NCBI RefSeq assembly: GCF_019679475.1
Contig: NZ_JAIEZP010000001.1
Coordinates: 558,001 to 622,000 of the forward strand
Direction: 5' to 3'
From: Hyphomonas sediminis
GTDB taxonomy: Bacteria > Pseudomonadota > Alphaproteobacteria > Caulobacterales > Hyphomonadaceae
Length of the DNA stretch: 64,000 bases
Part shown: positions 43,571 through 51,524 of the stretch, one piece after another
Numbering within the stretch: position 1 is the stretch's first letter
Layout: every line of letters begins with the position of its first letter
The notes under the pieces: model-generated
What the model saw: only the letters and a program-made list of their open reading frames with translations
What the model was told of the DNA's origin: nothing
Databases searched by the model: none
Made by a program: the position numbers and the translations under genes

Positions 43571-44590
43571 ATGCAGAAGAAGATGGGAACAGGCCCCCTG
43601 CTCGACGCGAAGGGACACCTCGCAGAGTGTGGCTGGAGCAATTCCGAGGTTCGCAGCTATGATCGCGCCGCCATACGCGCCAACGCCCTGCGCATTAAAG
43701 AGTGGGACTATTACTGCATCCTGACGCCAGAATACGGCCTCGCCCTCACCGTTGCCGATAATGGCTATCTCGGCTTCCTTGGTGTTTCCTGGATAGACCT
43801 TCGCGCACGCAAAGCGACCAATCACGGTGCCGCAACATTCTGGCCGATGGGAAAAATGAACCTACCCGCCAGCGCCGACAGCGGAGATATCGACCAGTCA
43901 GCATCCGGCGTATCCCTGGCCTTCCGCCATGAGGCGGGTGGGCGCAGGCTGAAAGTGGATGCCCCCGGTTTCGACAACGGCGCCGGCCTCTCCGGTGAAC
44001 TCTGGCTCGCGCAGCCGCCGATGGACCGAATGGTCATTGCCACCCCCTTCCCGCGCGCGCCGAAAGCCTTCTACTACAATCAGAAGATCAACTGCCTGCC
44101 TGCCGAAGGCAAAATCACCGTAGGCGGAGAGACTTTCGCCTTCACCCCGACCGCCGCCTACGGTGTGCTCGACTGGGGCCGCGGTGTCTGGACCTATAGC
44201 AACACCTGGTATTGGGGATCAGCCTCGGGGCGCCAAGGCAAAGACGTTATCGGCTTCAACATCGGCTATGGCTTCGGCGACACGTCAGCGGCCAGTGAGA
44301 ACATGTTCTTCCTCAATGGCAAGGCGCACAAGCTCGATCAGGTAACCTTCCACATGCCTTGCGGCAAACTCGATGAAGCGCCGTGGAAATTCTCCAGCAA
44401 TGACGGTCGCTTCACGATGGATTTCAAACCTGCCGTAAACAGGCATCACACTACCAATCTCGGGATTTTCAAAACGGCGCAGGATCAGGTGTTCGGCCAC
44501 TTCTCCGGCAATGTCGGCCTCGATGATGGCAGCCTTTTCCATGTCGAACGCTTGCCGGGCTTTGCCGAGGAAGTCCGCAATCGGTGGTAA
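43571..44590 (+). CDS. DUF2804 domain protein
   Basis: 339 residues, no signal peptide. It opens with TGPLLDAKGHLAECGWSNSE and continues with IKEWDYYCILTPEYGLALTV, TAAYGVLDWGRGVWTYSNTW and FNIGYGFGDTSAASENMFFL. These are conserved DUF2804 blocks, giving a beta-rich protein that I relate loosely to lipocalin-like hydroxylase/carotenoid 1,2-hydratase folds. No activity is known. ATG has a good GGAGGG site. Stands alone between the divergent trp operon and a convergent secreted-repeat gene; a 32-codon frame follows five bases later. Confidence 0.82.
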   Translation: MQKKMGTGPLLDAKGHLAECGWSNSEVRSYDRAAIRANALRIKEWDYYCILTPEYGLALTVADNGYLGFLGVSWIDLRARKATNHGAATFWPMGKMNLPASADSGDIDQSASGVSLAFRHEAGGRRLKVDAPGFDNGAGLSGELWLAQPPMDRMVIATPFPRAPKAFYYNQKINCLPAEGKITVGGETFAFTPTAAYGVLDWGRGVWTYSNTWYWGSASGRQGKDVIGFNIGYGFGDTSAASENMFFLNGKAHKLDQVTFHMPCGKLDEAPWKFSSNDGRFTMDFKPAVNRHHTTNLGIFKTAQDQVFGHFSGNVGLDDGSLFHVERLPGFAEEVRNRW

Positions 44591-44594
44591 GCCT

Positions 44595-44693
44595 ATGGAA
44601 GATCAGGACACATTGAACGACGTCACGATCACAACCACCCGTCTGTTTCCTGACGGCCTTCCGCTGTTGCATTTGAATGCGATAGGCTGGTGA
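44595..44693 (+). CDS. Possible 32-residue small protein
   Basis: A short frame from ATG (GGTGG seven bases upstream) to TGA, five bases after the DUF2804 gene. The product MEDQDTLNDVTITTTRLF is followed by PDGLPLLHLNAIGW. No homologue known to me. It could be chance, given the length. Confidence 0.25.
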   Translation: MEDQDTLNDVTITTTRLFPDGLPLLHLNAIGW

Positions 44694-44714
44694 GCACCTT
44701 CCCTCCCGGACGGC

Positions 44715-45143
44715 TTAATCTTCGCCTTTCTCTTTAACCCGAATTTTGCTGGCCGTTGGTGTCTTCACCTTTGACGTTTCCGTCACTGATACGCCAGAAC
44801 TTGTAACCTTAATCTCGCTCTCTGGAGGTTTCACCGATTGCGCGGTCTCGCTCACCTTCACGCTGCCTCCCGTTACGGAGATGTTCCCCTGAGGCTTCTT
44901 GATGCTGCTCTGATTTGGTGCCGGAACCTTCCCCCCCTGCACTGCAATCCCACTCTGCTCCACCTTCACCTTGGAAGAATTGGAGGTCTGCACCTTGCCA
45001 TCGGAGACCTCCATCCGGCTCTCTTCCATCACGATCTTGGATTGATCCGTCGTTGCGAAACTTCCCTGGGCAATGGCGGAAGGAGCCAACAGGAGGTGCG
45101 CCGCAAGAGCAAAAGGGCGAAGAAGTGATCGGGTTTGGCGCAT
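44715..45143 (-). CDS. Secreted protein built of five 22-23-residue tandem repeats
   Basis: 142 residues. A signal peptide (LLRPFALAAHLLLAPSAIAQ) is followed by a mature chain made wholly of repeats: residues 31-52, 53-74, 75-96, 97-119 and 120-142. Common pattern: T/S-x-x-S-K-V/I-K near the front, S-x-I-x-V in the middle, and G-G-K/S-V near the end (for example SSKVKVEQSGIAVQGGKV and SEIKVTSSGVSVTETSKV). It is Ser/Thr/Val/Lys-rich with no Cys and one Met-containing unit, which suggests short beta strands stacked in a solenoid or a flexible surface fibre. No family recognised. Single gene, convergent with DUF2804. Confidence 0.75.
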   Translation of the reverse strand: MRQTRSLLRPFALAAHLLLAPSAIAQGSFATTDQSKIVMEESRMEVSDGKVQTSNSSKVKVEQSGIAVQGGKVPAPNQSSIKKPQGNISVTGGSVKVSETAQSVKPPESEIKVTSSGVSVTETSKVKTPTASKIRVKEKGED

Positions 45144-45231
45144 CTACCGGTCTCCGAAGACTGAGGTGACAGACAGTTTGCTGCCTATCCGCAGGCCGGT
45201 CAACGCCGCGCCCACCCCCAACCCCAATTGT

Positions 45232-46065
45232 TCAGGCCTCCGCTGCCTTCTTCTTTTTGCCCGGAACCAGATGGTTCAGCGGATAGAACGCCTCTTCCAC
45301 CCAATGGGGCTGTTCGCCGGGTACACCGTACCGGGACGGCTTTCCATCCGGCAGGTACAGGGTTCCGAACATCCAGTCGAACACTGACAGGCAGAGCCCA
45401 TAGTTCTTGTACATCTTCCCGTTCTTGCCATAGCCATGGTGAGCATGATGCATACTGGGCGTGATGATGATGTGCATCAGTCCACGGAATGCCGGGTTCG
45501 TGAGCGCGCGATCGTCAACGCGCCAGTGCATGTGCGTCAGCGTATTCCAGATATAGAGAACGATCAGCGAGACCGCGACGCCGGATTCCATCCCGAAATA
45601 CACGAACAGAGCCACCATCCAGATGTGCGGCGTGAACAATGCCCAGAAGATGTTCTGGCGCTGGACGACCGTTACATTGATCTCCGTCGCCGAATGATGT
45701 GTGCGATGGATCTTCCACAACCAGTTAAGCCAGTGCCCCATCTTCTGGCCTTCATGCGACCAGCGATGAACCCAGTAAAAGACAAACTCCATAGCCACGA
45801 AAGTGATGAGGATGGACAACCGGAGCGGAATGCTTGCCCCTGCCCCCGCATAAGCTGGCACCAACCAGGCGGCCAGCATGCCAGCCCCAAGCCCGAATAG
45901 CGGCCGGGTTACCGCCGAGTTGGTCAGGAAGCACAGAAGTGTCAGGCCAAAGTCACGCCGGGTGCAATCCTTCAACTGCCCCGTCACTGCTTCACCAATG
46001 AGAATTGCGAGCGTTGCGATGTATATCCACCCGGCATCCGCCAGTGTGATCGTATGTTCAGGCAT
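45232..46065 (-). CDS. Sterol desaturase / fatty-acid hydroxylase-superfamily membrane enzyme
   Basis: 277-residue di-iron membrane enzyme. The histidine clusters are HRWSHEGQKMGHWLN, HRTHHSATEIN and HIIITPSMHHAHHGYGKNGK, the set used by sterol desaturases, carotenoid hydroxylases and related lipid hydroxylases. Hydrophobic segments include IYIATLAILIGEAVTG, LLCFLTNSAV, LSILITFVAMEFVFYWV and a pair near VALFVYFGMESGVAVSLIVL. Divergent from a TetR regulator with a shared palindrome, so likely controlled by it. The lipid substrate is unknown. Confidence 0.9.
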   Translation of the reverse strand: MPEHTITLADAGWIYIATLAILIGEAVTGQLKDCTRRDFGLTLLCFLTNSAVTRPLFGLGAGMLAAWLVPAYAGAGASIPLRLSILITFVAMEFVFYWVHRWSHEGQKMGHWLNWLWKIHRTHHSATEINVTVVQRQNIFWALFTPHIWMVALFVYFGMESGVAVSLIVLYIWNTLTHMHWRVDDRALTNPAFRGLMHIIITPSMHHAHHGYGKNGKMYKNYGLCLSVFDWMFGTLYLPDGKPSRYGVPGEQPHWVEEAFYPLNHLVPGKKKKAAEA

Positions 46066-46146
46066 GGGGTTCCGCCTCTCCGAAATGGGAATTCAACACC
46101 GATCGGTCCGGCCTTTTTATGCCGCCTCCCCCGATCTTCGAAGTCA

Positions 46147-46168
46147 ATTTAATGCATTTGCATTAAAT
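46147..46168. promoter_or_regulatory. Perfect 22-bp palindrome, candidate TetR operator
   Basis: ATTTAATGCA and TGCATTAAAT (10-bp perfect arms) flank TT. Lies between the divergent sterol desaturase (start 46065) and the TetR gene (start 46230), 62 bp before the regulator start. The size and symmetry are what a TetR dimer recognises. Confidence 0.8.
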
Positions 46169-46229
46169 GTAAAGCTGCTGGTATTGATAGGTTCTCGCCC
46201 TGAACTTCTGCATCGATGAGGACGCCGAC

Positions 46230-46898
46230 TTGCCCGCAAGAACCGAGACACTCGATGGCCGGACCGCCCTCATCCTCGCCGCTGAGCAGCTGTTCGCGGA
46301 GTATGGACTACACGGCGCGTCCTTCCGGCAGATCAGTGACGCGGCAAAACAGAAAAACGGCTCGGCCATCCAATACCACTTCGGCACCCGCGACCGGCTG
46401 GTCGAGGCAGTGTTCGAGAACAGGATGCAGAATATCAACCCGCGACGCCTCGCGATGCTGGAAGAGATCGCGACAGCAAAAGACACGCAGATCCGCTCGC
46501 TGGTGTCTGTGCTCGTCTGGCCGCTGGCTGAAGAACTACGCCCCCGCGCTGAGGGGAATCATTATCTGCAGTTCCTCAGCCGCGCGACGCGGGAGAAACA
46601 GATGGTTCTTAAGCTCGCCCCCTGGCCCTTGATGAGCGGCTGGTTCCAGGCCATCGAAGCCCTCAGCGGGCTGATATCGGGATTGCCGGAGCTGATTATA
46701 CGGCAACGCCTGCTGATCGCTGCGGATCAGTGCGTCAGTAGCCTTGCCATGTTCGAGGCTGAACAGGTCGGACAGTCCCCGGAGTTCTCGCTGCAGGTCG
46801 AAACTCTGATCGACATGATTACCGCCGCGCTGCTCGCACCGGTGTCTTTCCAGGGTGAGACGGAATTCAAGAAGCTCCGGGCAAAGCCCCGCGCCTGA
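46230..46898 (+). CDS. TetR/AcrR-family transcriptional regulator
   Basis: 222 residues. The N-terminal helix-turn-helix reads ALILAAEQLFAEYGLHGASF then RQISDAAKQKNGSAIQYHFG with TRDRLVEAVFE, the typical TetR layout. The rest is an all-helical ligand/dimer domain (LVSVLVWPLAEELRPRAEGN, AIEALSGLISGLPELIIRQR). The start is TTG at 46230 with GAGGA seven bases upstream; an ATG at 46216 is out of frame. Probable repressor of the divergent sterol desaturase and of itself through the palindrome between them; ligand likely lipid-like, by inference only. Confidence 0.9.
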   Translation: MPARTETLDGRTALILAAEQLFAEYGLHGASFRQISDAAKQKNGSAIQYHFGTRDRLVEAVFENRMQNINPRRLAMLEEIATAKDTQIRSLVSVLVWPLAEELRPRAEGNHYLQFLSRATREKQMVLKLAPWPLMSGWFQAIEALSGLISGLPELIIRQRLLIAADQCVSSLAMFEAEQVGQSPEFSLQVETLIDMITAALLAPVSFQGETEFKKLRAKPRA

Positions 46899-47214
46899 AT
46901 ACCGCGAAGTCATCCAGGCCTCTCAGGGATGGACGATAAGGGATACCGGGTAGTTTTCCCAACGCCCAGCTTGCCCTCGCCTCAAACGGGTCGCGCGACG
47001 GGTCAATCTGGAAGGAAGCGTTCAAGAGCACCAGCGCCTTCAATGGCCATGGCGCCCTGAGTACGTCTGACTGTCGGGTTCACTGCGGGACTGGCCGAAA
47101 ACGGCGAAACCGAGAACTACACCTACGCCATAGCCCTCTGAAATGTCGGCTTTCTTCAAGACCACCCTCCCTACGTGGATTAGCATTGTAGTGGCAGTGT
47201 TGGAGACGCCTCAC
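46899..47214. other. Spacer, possible gene remnant
   Basis: 316 bp without an intact gene. One frame reads ASNGSRDGSIWKEAFKSTSA and another ends FTAGLAENGETENYTYAIAL before TGA (47140s), as if a beta-rich protein's end survived with a frameshift. This is weak. No repeat or operator was recognised. Confidence 0.4.
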
Positions 47215-47604
47215 ATGATCTTTCGCTACACGATTCTCTACGTGGACAATGTCCCGTCGTCGCTCGACTTCTTCCAGAGAGCATTTAACTTGAAACGTGG
47301 GTTCCTTCACGAAGGTGGTGACTATGGTGAGTTGATAACGGGGGAAACCAAACTGGCGTTTTCCTCAAGAGAACTCATGCGCCAGTTGGACAAAAACCCG
47401 GCTTCCCCAAGCGCTGACGCCCCCACGTTCGAGATCGCTTTCGAGACCGACGATGTGGCCTCTGCCCTTCGACGAGCCATCGACGCGGGTGCCACGCTCA
47501 TTCAGGACATGCGCGATGAGCCATGGGGGCAAACAACGTGCTATGTGGCGGACCCAAACGGATATCTGATCGAAATCTGCACAGCAGTGCGGTTGCCGGG
47601 TTGA
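47215..47604 (+). CDS. VOC-family (glyoxalase-like) protein
   Basis: 129 residues of paired beta-alpha-beta-beta-beta modules: MIFRYTILYVDNVPSSLDFF then QRAFNLKRGFLHEGGDYGEL, and TFEIAFETDDVASALRRAID then DPNGYLIEICT. Metal ligands (a Glu at the ends of strands and a His/Gln early) are only partly evident, so it may be a glyoxalase, an antibiotic-binding or a dioxygenase-like member. ATG at 47215 follows GGAGA by eight bases; the in-frame start at 47143 lacks similarity. Followed closely by a DUF1801 gene. Confidence 0.85.
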   Translation: MIFRYTILYVDNVPSSLDFFQRAFNLKRGFLHEGGDYGELITGETKLAFSSRELMRQLDKNPASPSADAPTFEIAFETDDVASALRRAIDAGATLIQDMRDEPWGQTTCYVADPNGYLIEICTAVRLPG

Positions 47605-47611
47605 GACCACC

Positions 47612-47947
47612 ATGGACGCGCAGGAAACAGCTGAGATTGTCGCGCAGTTAAAGGCCATTGTCGTGACGGTCGAGCCGAAGGTGGCCTTTGCCGCGAAATA
47701 CGGTAGGACCATGGTCGAGAGCGTTCCCGGGCAGCCCAAATCGGAGTTCTGCGGGATCTTTGCCTACACGAGCCACGTCTCCCTAGCGTTCACCAACGGT
47801 GCCCAGCTGGACGATCCGGAGAAGGTGCTCGAAGGCGCAGGAAAGCATCGGCGTCACATCAAGCTTGCCAGCCTGTCCGACATCGCCAGAAAGCGATGCG
47901 AGGATTTCCTACGCCAAGCCCGCGATCTTCAGGCTGATCTCCCCTGA
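47612..47947 (+). CDS. DUF1801 domain protein
   Basis: 111 residues. KYGRTMVESVPGQPKSEFCG then IFAYTSHVSLAFTNGAQLDD, and HRRHIKLASLSDIARKRCED, follow the DUF1801/YdhG pattern, a small iron-sulfur-frataxin-like fold without proven function. Seven bases after the VOC gene, so co-transcribed. Its last 39 bp overlap the convergent AraC-type regulator gene. Confidence 0.8.
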   Translation: MDAQETAEIVAQLKAIVVTVEPKVAFAAKYGRTMVESVPGQPKSEFCGIFAYTSHVSLAFTNGAQLDDPEKVLEGAGKHRRHIKLASLSDIARKRCEDFLRQARDLQADLP

Positions 47948-48613
47948 CCAGTTGCCAAGCCCGGGTTGCGCCAGATCGGCCAAGGCAGCCGGGTTCCGGC
48001 GAAGTTGGACGGGCGTGCGGCCAAACCACCGCACGAACTCTCGCGTCATGTGGGCCTGGTCGCTGTAGCCGTAGTGTGCCGCGATCTCGGCAAGCGGAAC
48101 GCGAGACGGCAAGGCCTGAACCGCCTGCCGGGCCCGCCCCAACTGGCGCCAGAAGGCCGGAATCGGGAGAGACAGGTCCCTGAACCGACGCTGCAGCGTT
48201 CTTTCCGATACGCCCTGTAGGCGGGCCACGCGATGAACACTGTTGCCCGTCAAACAAAGGGCATCGATAATCTCCGAGACCTCTTGGTCATGCCGTGCGA
48301 GGTCGTCGATCTCTGTCTCGAGAGTCGAAACATCACGGCCCGCGATCTCGATTTCGGCAAGGTCCAGGGTGGTGCCAGGCTGTAGCCGATATCCAGTCAG
48401 GCAGGTTCCTGCGTCGAGCCTGACCAGCCTTGGCGCAAAATCCCAGTCAGTGACGTGAAGAACTTCGCGTCCCCTGCTGCCGCAGGACAAGACGACCAGA
48501 TCGACACACCCATCCGGAAGAACCACCGAGACTTCTTCGGCCTCGGCAGTGTAGGTCCAGCGATGAACACGGGGCGAGTTGGCTTGGGTCAATGCGGCCA
48601 TGCCAGTCAGCAT
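47909..48613 (-). CDS. AraC-family transcriptional regulator
   Basis: 234 residues. The C-terminal double helix-turn-helix is clear: SVHRVARLQGVSERTLQRRF and PLAEIAAHYGYSDQAHMTRE then FVRWFGRTPVQLRR. The N-terminal cupin-like half includes VVLPDGCVDLVVLSCGSRGR and LTGYRLQPGTTLDL, the DUF6597-type sensor seen in many small AraC regulators. ATG at 48613. The gene is convergent with, and overlaps, the DUF1801 gene, which with VOC is its probable target. Its 5' end faces tRNA-Ser 56 bp away. Confidence 0.9.
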   Translation of the reverse strand: MLTGMAALTQANSPRVHRWTYTAEAEEVSVVLPDGCVDLVVLSCGSRGREVLHVTDWDFAPRLVRLDAGTCLTGYRLQPGTTLDLAEIEIAGRDVSTLETEIDDLARHDQEVSEIIDALCLTGNSVHRVARLQGVSERTLQRRFRDLSLPIPAFWRQLGRARQAVQALPSRVPLAEIAAHYGYSDQAHMTREFVRWFGRTPVQLRRNPAALADLAQPGLGNWSGEISLKIAGLA

Positions 48614-48668
48614 GAACGAATAGCTGCCATTGATCCAGACCGATGCAGCGGTGGCAATCGGCGGGGGC

Positions 48669-48756
48669 TGGCGGAGAGACAGGGATTCGAACCCTGGAGA
48701 CGTTGCCGTCTACACACTTTCCAGGCGTGCGCCTTCGACCACTCGGCCACCTCTCC
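48669..48756 (-). tRNA. tRNA-Ser (anticodon GGA)
   Basis: 88 bases on the minus strand with a class-II long variable arm. Acceptor GGAGAGG, D-arm GGCCGAGTGG, anticodon stem CACGC/GTGTG around loop CTGGAAA (anticodon GGA), T-arm CAGGGTTCGAATCCCTG, and encoded CCA. It reads UCC/UCU. Its 3' end points toward the AraC/DUF1801/VOC genes. Confidence 0.96.
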
Positions 48757-48874
48757 GTTCCGGCCCGCGAGCAGGAAGCGAGCGAGATACCGGATGACCC
48801 GCCCGCCCGCAAGCGTGTGATTGCCAGAAAACGCATCAATCCCCATATCCGGGCCAGAGAAGAAAGGCGCTCCC

Positions 48875-49525
48875 ATGTTCTTCATGAAGAAAAACCTAGA
48901 CCTCCCCACCGCCGAGACCGCCCTGAAGGGCCGCCCGGCCGCAATTCCGACCGCCATCACCCACTTTGTGTTCGGCCGCCCCCTTCAGGCTGAAACGCCG
49001 GAAGGCTTTGAAACGGCGATCTTCGGGCTCGGCTGCTTCTGGGGCGCTGAGCGCATCTTCTGGCAGACGCCGGGCGTCTGGTTGACGCGGGTCGGCTATG
49101 CTGGCGGCATCACACCGAACCCGACCTATGAGGAAGTCTGCTCCGGTAAGACCGGTCATACCGAGATTGTCGAAGTGCAGTTTGACCCCAAAGAGATCAG
49201 CTTCACGGCTCTGGTAAAGCTATTCCTGGAAAGCCACATCCCAACGCAGGGCATGCGCCAGGGCAACGACATCGGCACGCAGTACCGCTCTGCAATCTAT
49301 TATGTTTCTTCCGAACAGGAGGCGACGGCCCGGCAGATGATTGCTGATTATGAGGCCGTCCTCAGTGCTTCTGGCCATCGCGAGCCGGTGACGACGGAAG
49401 TAAAACCGCGCGGCGAAGTGTATCTGGCCGAGGATTACCACCAGCAATACCTGGCGAAGAACCCCAACGGCTATTGCGGGATCGGCGGCACGGGCATCAG
49501 CTGTCCCCTGCCTCAGCCTGCCTGA
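48875..49525 (+). CDS. msrA: Peptide methionine sulfoxide reductase MsrA
   Basis: Repairs methionine-S-sulfoxide in proteins. 216 residues. The catalytic Cys is in [20 protein letters not shown], then [37 protein letters not shown] and [14 protein letters not shown]. The C-terminal [18 protein letters not shown] has two resolving cysteines, as in the three-Cys MsrA type. ATG at 48875 follows AAAGG by eight bases; a start at 48821 would add 18 unrelated residues. Single gene, convergent with the next gene. Confidence 0.96.
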   Translation: MFFMKKNLDLPTAETALKGRPAAIPTAITHFVFGRPLQAETPEGFETAIFGLGCFWGAERIFWQTPGVWLTRVGYAGGITPNPTYEEVCSGKTGHTEIVEVQFDPKEISFTALVKLFLESHIPTQGMRQGNDIGTQYRSAIYYVSSEQEATARQMIADYEAVLSASGHREPVTTEVKPRGEVYLAEDYHQQYLAKNPNGYCGIGGTGISCPLPQPA

Positions 49526-49537
49526 GCGCGACAGAAA

Positions 49538-50599
49538 TCAGGAACCGAAGTTCAGAGAGAAGCGCTTGCGCGACTCGATCATCGACTGCGCCTTGAACAG
49601 GGCGTCAGACGCTGATTGGGCGCGCAGGATCATCGGATCTGCCCGAAGGCCCTCAACTGCCAGCGACAGTTGGGCAACAGCCTCGCGCACAACGTTCTGG
49701 TCGAACCGTTTCTCAGCACGCACAATCAGCGCGCGCCCCAGATCCAGGCGCGCCTGAATGACCCGGCCTGTATCGGCGGCATCACTGGCCGCTTCCAGAT
49801 GCTTGCGACGCATCACGATGACCTTGTCGAGCGCCGTCACATCGCCAAGTTCCTCAGCAACGCGCACGCCGGCAGCGCAAAAATCGGCCTCGATCTCGCT
49901 GCGCAGCGTTTTGGAAATCGCAGGTTCGCCTGCAAGCAGTGCGTCCAGCTCCAGAGCAAGTTGGCTGATCTTTTCTGCGCGGAACGCCTGCGGATCGCTA
50001 AGTGAGGGCTGCAGCTGCTTGGTCAGCAGGTAGGCTGCCGCCCGCGCCAAGTCTTCATTGCGCAGCCTCCGGTCACCGGGAAGTGCGATCGTGAACAGGC
50101 GAGCTTCCGCCGCAGACAGGCCACCACCACGGCTGATGCCGTGCAGTTCGAGGCCACGCTCTCCCTTGCCTGTTCGGCTGGCCCACAGGAACAGGTCCGC
50201 GTCCGCCGTCGCCATGCGCTTGCGCGCACGAGCAATGGTCGCCGCTTCGAGGCCACCTTTGAGAACACCCATTGAAACAAGGCTGAAAGGTGCCCCAAAG
50301 GCAAAGATCGGCAGGAATTGCGACAGCGCGCCTTCAAGCCATTTGCCAACGGGCCGATCACCGGCCGGCGGCGCGATCAGGATACGGAAACCCGGCGCTT
50401 TGCGCGCACGGGCGGCGCGTGCCTTGCCTTCATTGGAGAGGACGCCAGCGGCCCGAATAGCAATACGCAATAGCCAGACTGCCAGCAACAAAGCGCCGAC
50501 AACGGCCATACCTGCGCCAAACAGCACGAGCCAGTCCGCGCCCGGCACGTGTGTCAGGATCCAGCTTTCAGCAGTGTGAGCCCATCCGGAGATCGACAT
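49538..50599 (-). CDS. Single-span membrane protein of unknown function
   Basis: 353 residues. One strong N-terminal helix (WLVLFGAGMAVVGALLLAVW then LLRIAI) is followed by a basic patch (KARAARARKAP) and the strand RILIAPPAGDR. The rest is soluble, with long helices (AEKISQLALELDALLAGEPA, ARLDLGRALIVRAEKRFDQN, AVAQLSLAVEGLRA), which recall TPR/solenoid packing. A weak nucleotide-binding look (GDRPVGKWLEGAL) is not convincing. Likely cytosolic with a membrane anchor. Unknown role; divergent from gluQRS. Confidence 0.7.
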   Translation of the reverse strand: MSISGWAHTAESWILTHVPGADWLVLFGAGMAVVGALLLAVWLLRIAIRAAGVLSNEGKARAARARKAPGFRILIAPPAGDRPVGKWLEGALSQFLPIFAFGAPFSLVSMGVLKGGLEAATIARARKRMATADADLFLWASRTGKGERGLELHGISRGGGLSAAEARLFTIALPGDRRLRNEDLARAAAYLLTKQLQPSLSDPQAFRAEKISQLALELDALLAGEPAISKTLRSEIEADFCAAGVRVAEELGDVTALDKVIVMRRKHLEAASDAADTGRVIQARLDLGRALIVRAEKRFDQNVVREAVAQLSLAVEGLRADPMILRAQSASDALFKAQSMIESRKRFSLNFGS

Positions 50600-50678
50600 C
50601 GGAGTTTACCTCATCTGGTTCAAGGCGATACGTTTCCTGCAATACTCTTGCAACAGAGAAACTCCGCTAAGGGCGCCG

Positions 50679-51524
50679 ATGTCTGGTTATCTCACGCGTT
50701 TTGCGCCTTCGCCAACCGGCCGCCTGCATCTTGGGCATGCCGTCTCCGCTTTCAATGTGTGGGCTGCTGCGCAGGCAGCAGGCGGAAAAATTCGCCTGAG
50801 GATTGAGGACATCGACCAGACCCGCTGCAAACCTGCGTTTGAAGCGGCAATATTGGAGGATTTGCGCTGGCTCGGCCTGGAATGGGATGGGCCCGTTCGC
50901 CGGCAGTCGGAGCATTTTGCTGAATACCGTGCCGTTCTGGACACACTTCGGGCGCGCGGGTTGATCTATCGCTGCTTCCGCACACGCCGGGAAATCGCCG
51001 CAAGCCTGCCGGCAGGTGCAGATCCCGACGAGGCGGCCTTTGTCAGCCGGCCATTGCCTGCCACGGAAGAAGCTGAACGGCTGGCCCGAAACGCGCCCTT
51101 CGCCTGGCGCCTGTCGCTGGAAAGGGCCCGCGCCGAGCTCGGTGCCCAATGGGCCTCCCTTGCCTACACCGAGGAAACACTAGCTGGACCCCGGATAGTC
51201 CGCGCCGATCCGGCGCCCTTCGGGGATGTTGTGCTCGCCCGGAAGGATACGCCCGCCAGCTATCACCTCGCCTGCTGCCATGATGATGCCTTGCAGGGCA
51301 TTACCCATGTTGTGCGGGGAGAAGACCTGCGGGACGTGACCGCCATCCATGCAATGTTGCAGGCTTTGATGAGCTGGCCGCAGCCGGTGTACCGTTTCCA
51401 CCCTTTGATGCTGGGCGCAGACGGGCGGAAACTGTCGAAGCGCAACGCTGACAAAAGTCTGGACCAGTACCGCTCAGAGGGGATGACGCCAGAGGATATC
51501 CGGTCCATGACAGCGCCCGCATGA
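50679..51524 (+). CDS. gluQRS: Glutamyl-queuosine tRNA(Asp) synthetase
   Basis: Glutamylates queuosine-34 in tRNA(Asp), a tRNA modification and not aminoacylation. 281 residues. It has the class-I HIGH-like RFAPSPTGRLHLGHAVSAFN and KMSK-like GRKLSKRNADKSLDQYR, with RLRIEDIDQTRCKPAFEAAI and HVVRGEDLRDVTAIHAMLQA. It lacks the anticodon-binding C-terminal domain of GltX, which fixes the call. The usual two-by-two zinc cysteines are not visible (IYRCFRTRREIA retains one). Overlaps the DMT exporter by ATGA. Confidence 0.93.
   Translation: MSGYLTRFAPSPTGRLHLGHAVSAFNVWAAAQAAGGKIRLRIEDIDQTRCKPAFEAAILEDLRWLGLEWDGPVRRQSEHFAEYRAVLDTLRARGLIYRCFRTRREIAASLPAGADPDEAAFVSRPLPATEEAERLARNAPFAWRLSLERARAELGAQWASLAYTEETLAGPRIVRADPAPFGDVVLARKDTPASYHLACCHDDALQGITHVVRGEDLRDVTAIHAMLQALMSWPQPVYRFHPLMLGADGRKLSKRNADKSLDQYRSEGMTPEDIRSMTAPA

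Noticed and set aside
43340-43825. Minus-strand frame overlapping the trpF start and the DUF2804 gene
   Set aside because: Lies out of frame over two well-supported genes and has no family features.
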